A stretch of DNA of 64,000 bases from Hydrogenedens sp964549105 (GCA_964549105.1 CAZJTZ010000009.1:1-64000), one strand, 5' to 3'; shown: positions 26,240 through 35,841, numbered from the stretch's first letter. Program-made: numbers and translations. Notes: generated by a model from the sequence alone, not told the origin.

Positions 26240-26730
26240 TATGGTGGGCACTTTTACTATTTTTAGGTGGTGTTATATTAATTATGGCAGAATTCATTGT
26301 GCCCGGTGGTATCTGTGGGACTTTTGGCGCTATTATGCTATTAGGAAGCACTGTGCTCGGCGGTTATTATTACCCCGACTATCTTATATTTATAATCATT
26401 TTTGAATTTTTAGGTTTCGTGGGTGCCCTTGTCGCTGGTTTCTATTTACTTACAAAATCATCCACAGCCCAAAAACTTGTCATGGGTGAAAGCCAAACCA
26501 TAGACAAAGGGTATGTAAGTATCCAATTTGACCCTTCTCTGGTAGGGAAAAGAGGGAAAGTCATATCTGCGCTCAGACCTGCTGGTATTATTGAAGTTGA
26601 TGGAAAAAGAGTAGATGCCGTTTCATCTGGAATGTTTATTGACGCTGGAACAATGGTAAGAATTATTGATATACAAGGTCCAAGAATTGTTGTTGAAGAA
26701 GACAAAGGTGTAAAAGATACAGATATATAG
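26236..26730 (+). CDS. NfeD-like short protein (membrane plus OB domain)
   Basis: A 164-residue NfeD protein without a protease domain. Two to three transmembrane helices cover about 2-72 (MAEFIVPGGICGTFGAIMLLG matches the family's glycine-rich turn), and residues 95-160 form the OB-like NfeD domain (GKRGKVISALRPAGIIEVDG). Short NfeD proteins associate with flotillins such as FloA in membrane microdomains. It overlaps the preceding small gene by 4 bases. floA begins 59 bases later with its own strong ribosome-binding site. Confidence 0.88.
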   Translation: MIWWALLLFLGGVILIMAEFIVPGGICGTFGAIMLLGSTVLGGYYYPDYLIFIIIFEFLGFVGALVAGFYLLTKSSTAQKLVMGESQTIDKGYVSIQFDPSLVGKRGKVISALRPAGIIEVDGKRVDAVSSGMFIDAGTMVRIIDIQGPRIVVEEDKGVKDTDI

Positions 26731-26789
26731 TATAATAAAATTATCAAAACAATAGTAGTTAAACCAAACGCAAAAAGGAGATAATTATA

Positions 26790-27824
26790 ATGAGTCCTAT
26801 CATTGCGATACTTTTACTGATTTTAGTGGTATTAGCCCTCGTATTTATAGCGGTAGTGGTATCCTTCTTCCGCTTGTGGATACGAGCCACTTTATCTAAG
26901 GCACATGTATCTATATGGAGTCTAATCGGTATGACCTTGCGAAAGGTCAATCCGCAGGTCATTGTGGATAGCCGAATCATGGCTGTCAAAGCGGGATTAA
27001 ACATTACCACAGATGAACTGGAAACACATTATCTTGCAGGCGGTAATGTTCTGCGGGTAGTGCAGGCACTTATTGCAGCGAATAAAGCAAATATCCCTCT
27101 GACCTTCCAGAAAGCAACGGCGATAGACCTTGCGGGGCGTGATGTTTTAGAAGCAGTAAAGACTTCCGTTAGACCCAAAGTCATTGATTGCCCGGACCCA
27201 ACCAAAGGACCTCCTACGGTAGCTGCCGTAGCAATGGATGGGATTCAATTAAAAGCCAAAGCACGCGTAACGGTTCGCACTAACATTGAGCGATTAGTTG
27301 GTGGTGCTTCAGAAGAAACCATCATAGCACGCGTAGGCGAAGGGATTGTTACTACTATTGGTTCAGCACCTACTCACAAAAAGGTGCTTGAAAATCCAGA
27401 TTCCATATCGAAAACGGTGCTTGCCCGTGGACTGGACGCAGGAACAGCTTTTGAAATTCTGTCCATTGACATTGCAGATATAGATGTAGGCGAAAACATT
27501 GGTGCTCAACTTCAAATCGCTCAGGCAGAGGCAGACAAACAAATTGCTCAGGCACGAGCAGAAGAGCGTCGTGCTATGGCTTTAGCACGCGAAGCAGAGA
27601 TGCAAGCCCTGGTTGTGGAAATGCGTTCCAAAGTCGTGGAAGCCGAAGCAGAAATTCCGAGAGCCATAGCAGAAGCCTTTCGGAAAGGCAATCTCGGAAT
27701 AATGGACTATTATAGGATGAAGAATGTTCTTGCAGATACAGAAATGAGAGATTCCATTTCAAAGTTATCGTCTACACCTCAATCTCAATCTAAAGAGCCA
27801 GAAAGACCTGCACCACCCCAATAA
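26790..27824 (+). CDS. floA: Flotillin-like protein FloA
   Basis: A 344-residue FloA (YqfA) family scaffold of functional membrane microdomains. A hairpin-type hydrophobic region covers about 2-30. GMTLRKVNPQVIVDSRIMA and THYLAGGNVLRVVQALIAA (about 48-90) are hallmark family segments. IDLAGRDVLEAV (about 107-118) and the central SPFH-like region follow, and a long Ala/Glu/Arg-rich coiled coil (about 245-300, ALAREAEMQALVVEMRSK) ends the protein. Size is close to the roughly 330 residues of Gram-positive FloA. AAAAGGAG precedes the ATG. It sits with two NfeD genes, the usual partnership. Confidence 0.95.
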   Translation: MSPIIAILLLILVVLALVFIAVVVSFFRLWIRATLSKAHVSIWSLIGMTLRKVNPQVIVDSRIMAVKAGLNITTDELETHYLAGGNVLRVVQALIAANKANIPLTFQKATAIDLAGRDVLEAVKTSVRPKVIDCPDPTKGPPTVAAVAMDGIQLKAKARVTVRTNIERLVGGASEETIIARVGEGIVTTIGSAPTHKKVLENPDSISKTVLARGLDAGTAFEILSIDIADIDVGENIGAQLQIAQAEADKQIAQARAEERRAMALAREAEMQALVVEMRSKVVEAEAEIPRAIAEAFRKGNLGIMDYYRMKNVLADTEMRDSISKLSSTPQSQSKEPERPAPPQ

Positions 27825-27843
27825 CTTCAAAGGGTTTATTATT

Positions 27844-28467
27844 ATGAGTTTTGACGACATATTCGGTTTGCTCGTCTTTCTGGGGATTATTGCTATTTCC
27901 ACAGTTTTTCAGAGACTAAAGGAAAAGGGAGAAAAGACGGATACAGAGAAACAGTCTTCTCCCTCGAATAAACAACCTGCGAATAGGAAAGTATTTCAGA
28001 AGCCTGAAATAGACATCCCCAAACGAAAAATAGTGGTAATACGGAAAGAAACAGAGCCTATTCCTCCTACATACCCTTTCCCTTCTTCATATCCGCAAGG
28101 ACAAGAGGCAAAAGGAAGCCTGCCCGAAAAGAAACTGGTAGTCATGAAAAAGGGGAAACAGGTTTTTGAAGAATCATGGGAAGAACCACTACCTGAAAAA
28201 AAAGTCCCTATCCATGTTCCGGAACTAAGAAGAGTCATAGGAACAGAAGCAGAATCAAAATTTAATAAAAAGATAGAAGGGACATCTTCTCTGGTAAAAA
28301 AAGGTAAAGTAGAAATTTCAGCACCTATAAAGCGAGCATCCTCTTTGCCGCACAGTCACCGACCACAAATTTCGTTAAAAGGAAATATTGGGAATATTCC
28401 GCAACTTCAATGGGCAGTAATAATGATGGAGGTTCTAAGCCCACCCAAAGCATTACGAGACGAATAA
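27844..28467 (+). CDS. Unknown membrane-anchored, proline/lysine-rich protein
   Basis: A 207-residue protein with one N-terminal transmembrane helix (about 5-22, IFGLLVFLGIIAIS). A long charged low-complexity middle follows (about 28-175), with repeated short strings such as KRKIVVIRK, EKKLVVMKK and EKKVPIHVP. The compact hydrophobic C-terminus is LQWAVIMMEVLSPPKALR. I recall similar C-terminal patterns in hypothetical proteins near floA in planctomycete-like genomes, but have not checked this. It starts 19 bases after floA and is probably the last gene of that operon. No function is assigned. Confidence 0.7.
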   Translation: MSFDDIFGLLVFLGIIAISTVFQRLKEKGEKTDTEKQSSPSNKQPANRKVFQKPEIDIPKRKIVVIRKETEPIPPTYPFPSSYPQGQEAKGSLPEKKLVVMKKGKQVFEESWEEPLPEKKVPIHVPELRRVIGTEAESKFNKKIEGTSSLVKKGKVEISAPIKRASSLPHSHRPQISLKGNIGNIPQLQWAVIMMEVLSPPKALRDE

Positions 28468-28511
28468 GAAAACTATCTTATTGTATCAATCCAAAGTATT
28501 TATTTTAAGAC

Positions 28512-29759
28512 TCAGGGGAATGGTGGTTTTTTCTGCAATTCCATTCTCATAAGAGTCACACAATTGGGTCCCCCGTCAAGAATGGTAATACGGAAAGGTC
28601 CTGCAATAAGGACTTCCCCCTTCTGGGGTATTCTTTGGACTGTTTTTACAAGCCAGCCACCCACGGTCTCTACCTCATCATCAAATAAATCTATTTTTGT
28701 AATTTCTTTAAATTCTTCTATAGAGATGCGTGCACGAACGATATAATCTCCGGGTCCCATTTGTCGAATAGGCAGTTCTTCCTGGTCATGTTCATCTCGA
28801 ATTTCACCAAAAATTTCTTCCAGAATATCTTCAAGCGTTATCAATCCTGCTGTTCCACCATATTCATCTACCACAATAGCCATAGTTTGGTGTTGTCGCC
28901 TCATTTGTTTAAGAATTTCATCTAATGGAGTGGCATCGGTAATAAACATAACAGGACGAAGGAATCGTCTTATGTTCTGGTTATTCCTATCCCTATCTTT
29001 AATCAAATCAAATGCTTTAACAATTCCAATAATATGGTCAATTGTCTCCTCATATACGGGGACACGGGTATAGCGATTTTCACGAAATACCTGAACCACC
29101 TCATCACGAGTTGATTCACTGGATACAGCACAAATATCTATTCGCGGAACCATAATCTCCTTTGCCACCTTTTGCTGTAGGTCAAAAACAGAGTGGATAA
29201 GGTCGCTTTCTTCTTGATGTATGCCACCATGTTCCGCACCTTGCTCTACCAATCGTTTCATATCTTCTGGCGAACGCATAAGCGATTGAAGTGATGAAAA
29301 CCAATGATTAGAACCTAAAGCCTTTGAAAAAAACCATACAAGCGGAATTGAAATTGGTTTAAAAATAAAATCAAAGACAACAATAGCAGGAACAAAAAGA
29401 TAACATAAGGCGTTCGGATGAACGCGGAAAATAGTCTTCGGTAAAATTTCACCAAAATATAAAACTACTCCTGTTGCAATTAATAGAGATAAGAACGGCT
29501 CTCCTAACAACTCTGACAAAGCGATAGACGCAACCACTACTGAGAAATTTGTTCCTAGCAGAAGGACGATAAGCAGTTCATCTGGTTTATCTAAATATTT
29601 AAGAAGTATACGGGCTCTACGGGAATGTGTCTTTTCAAAAAGATTTTTTACGCGTATCGGATTTAATGAGATAAAACCTGTCTCATAGCCAGCAAAAAGG
29701 GCAGCAAAAAATACGCCACATATAAAAATACTTAATAATTCCCATTGCGTTTCCATCAT
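28512..29759 (-). CDS. CNNM/HlyC-CorC family transporter-associated protein (copy 1)
   Basis: A 415-residue protein with a DUF21/CNNM transmembrane domain (about 1-175, three to four helices, including YFGEILPKTIFR), a tandem CBS pair (about 195-315, ending VVDEYGGTAGLITLEDILEE) and a C-terminal CorC/HlyC transporter-associated domain (about 325-405). The family is annotated as hemolysin C-like and is linked to divalent-cation, chiefly magnesium, efflux or sensing through nucleotide binding at the CBS domains. Its start overlaps the end of an upstream paralogue by 4 bases (29756-29759), so the two are co-translated and may form a heteromer. Confidence 0.9.
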   Translation of the reverse strand: MMETQWELLSIFICGVFFAALFAGYETGFISLNPIRVKNLFEKTHSRRARILLKYLDKPDELLIVLLLGTNFSVVVASIALSELLGEPFLSLLIATGVVLYFGEILPKTIFRVHPNALCYLFVPAIVVFDFIFKPISIPLVWFFSKALGSNHWFSSLQSLMRSPEDMKRLVEQGAEHGGIHQEESDLIHSVFDLQQKVAKEIMVPRIDICAVSSESTRDEVVQVFRENRYTRVPVYEETIDHIIGIVKAFDLIKDRDRNNQNIRRFLRPVMFITDATPLDEILKQMRRQHQTMAIVVDEYGGTAGLITLEDILEEIFGEIRDEHDQEELPIRQMGPGDYIVRARISIEEFKEITKIDLFDDEVETVGGWLVKTVQRIPQKGEVLIAGPFRITILDGGPNCVTLMRMELQKKPPFP

Positions 29760-31264
29760 AGTTGTTCTTTCTCACTATTTTCTTCAGCAGTAGAAATCTC
29801 TTTCTTTTCTTCTTCTATTTTTAGCCTTACCTGTGCAATTCGTTTCTCGTCCATCTTCTCTACTATAAACCGCAAAGGTCCAACGGAAACCACATCTCCC
29901 GGATTGGTCAAGTTTTCATGCTGTTTTAACAAATATCCTGCAATAGTCGTATGTTCTGGGTCATCCAGCGAAAAATGAATGAGTTCTTCCAATTCAGAAA
30001 TAGGCATTTTCCCATCAAGGAGATATTCATTCTCTCCGACTTTTACACAAAAAGGCTCTTCTTCACTATCATCGTCAGAAATCTCTCCTACGACAGCACT
30101 CAAAGCATCGTGCAGAGTTACCAGTCCTGCCGTCCCACCATATTCATCCACCACAATTACAAGATGTGTATTCAACCTCTGAGCCGTTTTAATCAACTCG
30201 GATATTGCCATTGTCTCAGGAACAAAATGAGCCCTTCTACCAATAGGTTTGATGGGTTGTTTCCACAAACCTCTTTCCGTGTAATCCAGCAAATCTTTTG
30301 CATGTAAGATACCAACGATGTGGTCTAAACTTTCATGGAATATGGGCATACGCGAGTATTCATGTTCACAAAATAACTCCCACGCATCCATAACAGTTGT
30401 GGTATCCTCAATAGCAATAATTTCTGTGCGTGGAACCAAAATCTTTTTTACAGGTTCATCACGAAATTCCAGAATACCACGAATCATTTTTCGTTCTTCT
30501 TCCGCAATTACATCGGAAAGTTCCTCTTCCTGGACAAGAAGTTTCAGTTCATCACCCGTAACCCAGGGCGAAGGTGGAATGGAACTAAATTTTGTTACTC
30601 GGAAAGTGATACCAATTGTGAACAGAAGAAGCCTGCGTATGGGTGTTAAAAACGCATGAATTAAATAGATTAAAAGAGCCACAGAACGAGCGTAACTCTC
30701 TACATATCTTGAAGCCAACAATTTTGGAGTAACCTCACCCCCAAAAATAAGTATGAGGGTAGAGATAAGACAGGCAAGGGCATAAGAAATCACAGGGGAA
30801 GCAATGGAAGCAGGAAGCACTTCATTAATAATATATTTTTCCAAACGACTTCCAAAGACAATACTTAAACCAATATTTACAATAGCATTGCCCATTAGAA
30901 TCGAGGTCAGAAAATCTGGAGGAGAGGTCATCAACCGTGCGACAAGCCGTTCACGGAAAGATGAACTCTTCTGCATAGACTTCAATTGTGGCCCGCGTAT
31001 AGAGAAGAAAGCCATCTCGGTTGCAGAGAAGAAGGCTGAGGCACACAGAAGACATAATGACAGTCCTAAAATTCGTAAAGGAAAATATTCAGGTAAATTT
31101 CTTGGATTCGTCTCCCATGTAAAACTATGAGCATGGAAAACAATTAAAAATAACAATACAAGAATAAAAGTAACCGGATAAAAAAAACGCCGTAATTTTA
31201 GAATGTCTTTTTTGTAAATTATTTTTTTACTAATTTTATTTATTCCCTTTTTATAATTATTCAT
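29756..31264 (-). CDS. CNNM/HlyC-CorC family protein (copy 2, longer N-terminus)
   Basis: A 502-residue paralogue of the next gene. A basic N-terminal extension with an extra hydrophobic helix (about 27-47) precedes the DUF21 domain (about 65-230, with FGGEVTPKLLASRY), the CBS pair (about 260-380, again ending VVDEYGGTAGLVTLHDAL) and the CorC/HlyC domain (about 390-475). The tail is rich in Glu and Lys. The same magnesium-linked role is expected. It lies 29 bases downstream of ybeY; the ybeY-CNNM order (ybeY followed by a hemolysin C-like gene) is a common bacterial arrangement. Confidence 0.9.
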   Translation of the reverse strand: MNNYKKGINKISKKIIYKKDILKLRRFFYPVTFILVLLFLIVFHAHSFTWETNPRNLPEYFPLRILGLSLCLLCASAFFSATEMAFFSIRGPQLKSMQKSSSFRERLVARLMTSPPDFLTSILMGNAIVNIGLSIVFGSRLEKYIINEVLPASIASPVISYALACLISTLILIFGGEVTPKLLASRYVESYARSVALLIYLIHAFLTPIRRLLLFTIGITFRVTKFSSIPPSPWVTGDELKLLVQEEELSDVIAEEERKMIRGILEFRDEPVKKILVPRTEIIAIEDTTTVMDAWELFCEHEYSRMPIFHESLDHIVGILHAKDLLDYTERGLWKQPIKPIGRRAHFVPETMAISELIKTAQRLNTHLVIVVDEYGGTAGLVTLHDALSAVVGEISDDDSEEEPFCVKVGENEYLLDGKMPISELEELIHFSLDDPEHTTIAGYLLKQHENLTNPGDVVSVGPLRFIVEKMDEKRIAQVRLKIEEEKKEISTAEENSEKEQL

Positions 31265-31293
31265 TACAAAAAAATTAAATGTTATCCTTTTTT

Positions 31294-31770
31294 CTATTTT
31301 GTTTGTTCTGGATACTTAATCCATGCAAATTTTTTATCTATTCCTAAATACTTTGCTTGTTTTTCAATCATTTGCCTGCGTTGTTGTGGTGTGTCATGAA
31401 CATATCCCAATAAATGTAATAAGCCATGGCAAAAAAGCAAGGAGATTTCGTTTCTCACAGCGTCAGGAATTTCTGAACATTTGTTAAACACTGTTTCTAA
31501 TGAAATAATTACTTCTCCTAAAGGTTGTATCTCTCCCTCAGGAAAGTTAGATGGAATGGGAAAAGATAATACATCTGTGGGTTTGTCCTTATTGCGATAT
31601 TTTTTATTCATTTCTTGAATAAAATCATCATTACAAAAGACAAGACTTAACTCGTAATTTTTATCTGTAAACCCTTCCCTTTCCATGACTTGTTGGGCTA
31701 TCTTTTTTAGCCTCGCAGGGTTATACGCTTTTTTATATAAAGACAAATTTTTCGTCCTAATAAGTATCAT
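31294..31770 (-). CDS. ybeY: Endoribonuclease YbeY
   Basis: A 158-residue single-strand endoribonuclease acting in 16S rRNA 3'-end maturation and ribosome quality control. The zinc site is plain in CHGLLHLLGYVHD near residues 113-125, giving the HGxLHLxGYxH pattern. The upstream NKKYRNKDKPTDVLSFP (about 54-70) is the family's other hallmark. It lies 12 bases after the 7TM-HD gene in the usual phoH - pgpH - ybeY order. Confidence 0.96.
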   Translation of the reverse strand: MILIRTKNLSLYKKAYNPARLKKIAQQVMEREGFTDKNYELSLVFCNDDFIQEMNKKYRNKDKPTDVLSFPIPSNFPEGEIQPLGEVIISLETVFNKCSEIPDAVRNEISLLFCHGLLHLLGYVHDTPQQRRQMIEKQAKYLGIDKKFAWIKYPEQTK

Positions 31771-31782
31771 CTCTATCTTTCT

Positions 31783-34305
31783 CTATTTACCCGATAGTTC
31801 CTGAGGTTGAGTCAAAATTTCTGTCTGTCCCCTACCATTTTTTGGAACAGATGTAGAATTATGTTCTTCCTCAATATCTGCTGTACTGGGATAAGAGGGT
31901 CTTAAATGGAGTAATGAGGCAAGGGTTCGAGACACATCTTCAATTATTATATTTAATTGTTGAAATGTCAAATCGCACTCGTCAAACTGTCCATCATTGG
32001 CTCGTTCTGTTACTATACGGTCAACCATCTGGCGAATCCGCTCTGGATTGGGATTTTTGATGGAACGCACGGCAGATTCCGAAGCGTCGCAAATCATAAG
32101 CACGGCGTATTCCGATTTTTGAGGTTTGGGTCCCGGATAGCGGTAATCTTGCTCATCCACATCTCCAAATTTCTGCTGTTCTAATGCTAACTGGTAGAAA
32201 TAGCCGACACGGAAAGTGCCATGATGCTGAGCAATGGCGTCAATAATGGGCCTGGGTAGCCGATATTCCTGTGCCAATTTAATCCCTTCCAAAACATGTG
32301 AAAGGATGATACGCACACTATTTCGGGGAGAAAGATTATCGTGTATATTATTTCCATTCTGGTTTTCGTAAAAATATTCAGAGTGATTTATCTTTCCAAT
32401 ATCATGGTAATAAGCACAAACTCGAGCAAGAAGCCCATTGGCTTCAATAGAATCCGCTGCGGATTCTGCCAATTGTCCAAGAATAAGACTATGTGAATAG
32501 GTCGCAGGTGCATTAACAGCCAATTTTCTAAGAATTTCATTATTCAAGTCTGAATATTCCAGAAGTTGAAAATCTGTTACAATACCAAATAACCGTTCCA
32601 AAAAGGGAAGTATCCCGGGAACTACTAAAATACACAAACTACCATTAACAGCCAATAGAAATATTCTGCGAACTATCGTCTCACCGACAAAAGTATCCAT
32701 AGTCAGGGTAAGTGCAAAAAGCACAAGAAAGCCAACAACAATTCCACTGAACGATGCCGATGTAATATCTCTCCTTTTTCGGACACGATATATCGTAAAC
32801 ACAGCCCCCATCGTCATTGCCATATCAAAAACAAGCAAACGCCAGTCGTAGTGAAATAGAATAGACAGCAATATACATGTAATACACGAAAGAAACGCCG
32901 CTAATTTCATTTGCACCAAAATGGCAAATAATATACCTGCAATGGCTATTGGCACTGAAAAACCAGTGCTGTCAAAATATTGCATTCCCCTTCCCAAAAA
33001 AAGAACACCTAAAGTAAGGAGCAAGGCAAGATACCATATCGTCTCTATGGAGGGTTCTCCTTTGTGTTCCCAGAGATAGATGGCTCGATAAAGACCTGCA
33101 AAAGCAAGAAGAGCAATAATTAAGTGAGCAACAAATGAAAAAATCCATCTGTTTATCTTTCCCTGGCTTTGTTCAAGAAGATGTAGATAGGTTTTTGCAT
33201 CGGAACGAGATTCTAATGTCCAACGCTTACCTCGTTCTTGAATAATTTCACCTGCTGTAATTTCTTTCATAATGGGGTTAACTAACTCTGCGGCTCGTTC
33301 CCGAACAATTTCTGTGGTAACAGGGTCGTAATGTAAAGTATCTACAACTAAATCACCTATTACTGCAAAAATAGCGTCATATATCTTAACCCAATCGAAT
33401 GAGGTCGCATATTGTTTTGCTATTTTCCGTGCTTCTTCCTGAATATGAGGTTTCAATTTCTCTTCTATAGCTTTCTTTACATCAGGAACTTCCCTTAAAT
33501 TCATCTCTTGTGTTGTCTTCTGGTCAGAGCCAGGACTACCCTTTATTACCACTATTTTGACTCCTAAGGGTTCCTGCTCTTTATTTGACAAAATTCCCTC
33601 ATTTAAGACATAAGATAGGCTTTCTTCAGCAACTTCTTCCATTACACGAGATAAATGGAAAGGAATATTCATCAATGGAGGTAAAACATTTCCATCTGTT
33701 ATATCAGGATTGGGTTCATATTGAAGAGGATTTATCTCATTTTGGGTTGTTAAATTTACATCTGCCAAAATCCACAAATTTAACTTTGCTGCCTCAATTT
33801 TTTCATCCCATTGGATTGAGGGATAAAGATGATTAAACTCCCTTTGAATATAAGATAGAACTTGAGAATGGTCAGATAACTCTGTGTCTTTTGTTTCCTG
33901 AATATAATTACTTAAAATTTTTGTACGAATTTCCTGGAGTTGCGTTAATCTCTCTCGAAGAGTCTGTATCTGCTTCTGCACCTTTTCCTGGTCTACTCGA
34001 TAATGGGGAGGGATTTTTGCTCTTGCCTGATTTTTGGCTTCCTGCGTTGATTTTATATCTTCTGTCTGAAAACTAAAATTTGCACGAAGTTCTTGTTTCG
34101 CAACAATTTCACGGTCAACCTCTTCCGGAGTTAATGTTTCCTTAGGGATATTCAATGTAACTAGAAATGCAGACAGGACAGCAGCACCTATACCTGATAT
34201 AATGACACGCACAGTAAAAATCCGATTTGTTTGTTGCATCTTATCTAAGGCAGTTTTAGAAAATGGGAACCCAAATTTTCTTTGGGCTCCTGAGTGTTCA
34301 CTCAT
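31783..34305 (-). CDS. 7TM-HD family cyclic-dinucleotide phosphodiesterase (PgpH-like)
   Basis: An 840-residue membrane protein. The first helix near 31-52 is followed by a large extracytoplasmic 7TMR-HDED domain (about 55-385), seven transmembrane helices (about 390-590) and a cytoplasmic HD phosphohydrolase domain (about 595-790). HD-domain ligands appear in HSLILGQ (about 603), YYHDIGKIN (about 632) and IIDAIAQHHGT (about 690). PgpH homologues hydrolyse c-di-AMP; that substrate is inferred here. The gene follows phoH by 2 bases and precedes ybeY, the common conserved order. The C-terminal 45 residues are acidic and polar. Confidence 0.92.
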   Translation of the reverse strand: MSEHSGAQRKFGFPFSKTALDKMQQTNRIFTVRVIISGIGAAVLSAFLVTLNIPKETLTPEEVDREIVAKQELRANFSFQTEDIKSTQEAKNQARAKIPPHYRVDQEKVQKQIQTLRERLTQLQEIRTKILSNYIQETKDTELSDHSQVLSYIQREFNHLYPSIQWDEKIEAAKLNLWILADVNLTTQNEINPLQYEPNPDITDGNVLPPLMNIPFHLSRVMEEVAEESLSYVLNEGILSNKEQEPLGVKIVVIKGSPGSDQKTTQEMNLREVPDVKKAIEEKLKPHIQEEARKIAKQYATSFDWVKIYDAIFAVIGDLVVDTLHYDPVTTEIVRERAAELVNPIMKEITAGEIIQERGKRWTLESRSDAKTYLHLLEQSQGKINRWIFSFVAHLIIALLAFAGLYRAIYLWEHKGEPSIETIWYLALLLTLGVLFLGRGMQYFDSTGFSVPIAIAGILFAILVQMKLAAFLSCITCILLSILFHYDWRLLVFDMAMTMGAVFTIYRVRKRRDITSASFSGIVVGFLVLFALTLTMDTFVGETIVRRIFLLAVNGSLCILVVPGILPFLERLFGIVTDFQLLEYSDLNNEILRKLAVNAPATYSHSLILGQLAESAADSIEANGLLARVCAYYHDIGKINHSEYFYENQNGNNIHDNLSPRNSVRIILSHVLEGIKLAQEYRLPRPIIDAIAQHHGTFRVGYFYQLALEQQKFGDVDEQDYRYPGPKPQKSEYAVLMICDASESAVRSIKNPNPERIRQMVDRIVTERANDGQFDECDLTFQQLNIIIEDVSRTLASLLHLRPSYPSTADIEEEHNSTSVPKNGRGQTEILTQPQELSGK

Positions 34306-34307
34306 GT

Positions 34308-35357
34308 CTATACTTCACTCCGTCTTTCATCGGACTGTGGATTTTCTAAGTCGTGAGAATGTCGGCGATGTGCCTCATAAGCGTCTATAATTCTCTGAAC
34401 TAAGGGATGACGAACAACATCACGCTTGGTCAAATGGACAATCCCAATTCCAGGAATCCCTTCGAGAATTCGCCGACCTTCCACCAGTCCCGATATTTTC
34501 CCTTTTGGCAAATCAATCTGTGTTATATCTCCAGTAATAATAGCCCTTGAGCCTTCACCTAAACGCGTCAAAAACATAAGCATCTGGTCACTGGTCGTAT
34601 TTTGTGCTTCATCTAATATTACAAAAGCGTGGTCGAGAGAACGACCTCTCATAAAAGCCAGGGGTGCTACTTCTATCCGTTCTTGCTCTATCCACCTCTG
34701 AATCCTCTCATAATCTACCATAGAATATAATGCGTCATAAAGAGGCCGTAAATAAGGATGAACTTTTTCTTCGAGGGCACCGGGCAAATATCCTAAATTT
34801 TCACCGGCTTCTACTGCGGGACGAGTTAACACCAATCTACGGACCTGCTTGTTTAACAGTGCTGATACAGCTACTGCCATTGCAAGGTAAGTCTTACCCG
34901 TTCCTGCCGGTCCTATAACAAAAGTCATTTCACAATGCCGAACGGCTTCGAGATATTCCATCTGACCCTCAGAACGCGGCTGAACTTTAATCTCAGGGCG
35001 TAACATAGGTGTAGTTACAGGTGGAATATATAATTCGGAGGTTTCCTCACCTACTGTCTGAGTCTGTATTTCAGGAGACTCTTCCATGGCAAGGTCAAAA
35101 TCAGCAGGAGTAGGGGTATAACCTTTGCGAACTGCAAAAAGCAAATGGTTAAGTATATCACTCACTTTACGGGTCTTTTCATCTTCTCCTATAAGTAAAA
35201 CCTTCTCACCGCGGTCAATAATCTGAACTCGAGTCTGGTCACATACCCGTCTTCGTATTTCACCGTTTACTCCTAATAACTTTATCAATTCATCGTGATT
35301 TTGAACGATTATCTCATAGGTTGATACTGCTTCCTTCTTCAATCGAATCTTACTCAT
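34308..35357 (-). CDS. PhoH-family ATPase
   Basis: A 349-residue PhoH/YbeZ-type protein. A small N-terminal RNA-binding-like (KH-type) region covers about 10-85. The P-loop ATPase follows, with Walker A GPAGTGKT at 149-156, Walker B FVILDEAQN at 244-252 and an arginine-rich C-terminus. PhoH proteins act in RNA metabolism alongside YbeY and are possible helicases. It is the first gene of a phoH - pgpH - ybeY - CNNM - CNNM run with gaps of 2-30 bases or overlaps. ybeZ would be an acceptable symbol, but phosphate control is not shown here. Confidence 0.93.
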   Translation of the reverse strand: MSKIRLKKEAVSTYEIIVQNHDELIKLLGVNGEIRRRVCDQTRVQIIDRGEKVLLIGEDEKTRKVSDILNHLLFAVRKGYTPTPADFDLAMEESPEIQTQTVGEETSELYIPPVTTPMLRPEIKVQPRSEGQMEYLEAVRHCEMTFVIGPAGTGKTYLAMAVAVSALLNKQVRRLVLTRPAVEAGENLGYLPGALEEKVHPYLRPLYDALYSMVDYERIQRWIEQERIEVAPLAFMRGRSLDHAFVILDEAQNTTSDQMLMFLTRLGEGSRAIITGDITQIDLPKGKISGLVEGRRILEGIPGIGIVHLTKRDVVRHPLVQRIIDAYEAHRRHSHDLENPQSDERRSEV

Positions 35358-35451
35358 GCCTAATTTGGTTGACCTTGAACCTCCTCTATTCTTGTTCTTT
35401 TATTTCTAATACCATTTGACTGAAAAGCACAGGCAGAAATGACTGTACTAC

Positions 35452-35751
35452 TTATTTTTGTTCTTCCAATCTCAATACTTTTTCGCCAGGATAAACCCAA
35501 CCTTTATTTCTACGGACCGCTTCTTCTTGTTTTAACTGGTCCGCTTTTAATTGCTTTATATCTTGCTCTAACTGCTTCTTTTGTGCAACCGTATCACGAA
35601 TTTGCTGAATAAATTGCTGAAATTCAAACTCCACTTTTTTTACTTCTCTATAACGATTAGAAATATCCCGATGTACAAAATATCCATAGGCAAAGCCACA
35701 TGCAAGTATCAAAATGAGCAGAAACTTTAATATTTGCTTAACTCGTCGCAT
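35452..35751 (-). CDS. FtsB/DivIC-like septum formation initiator
   Basis: A 99-residue bitopic membrane protein with a short basic N-terminus, one transmembrane helix (about 8-26), a coiled coil (about 35-80, QKKQLEQDIKQLKADQLKQ) and the family's C-terminal signature VRRNKGWVYPGEKVLRLE. FtsB/DivIC proteins bridge FtsL and FtsQ in the divisome. It follows eno by 90 bases, and eno-ftsB adjacency is widespread, which supports the call. Confidence 0.85.
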   Translation of the reverse strand: MRRVKQILKFLLILILACGFAYGYFVHRDISNRYREVKKVEFEFQQFIQQIRDTVAQKKQLEQDIKQLKADQLKQEEAVRRNKGWVYPGEKVLRLEEQK

Positions 35752-35841
35752 TAATCTTTTACAAACACTCCTACAATATTATATTACACTATTATACACT
35801 ATTCGCATATAAATTGTGTATATAAATTGAATCTCTATATT

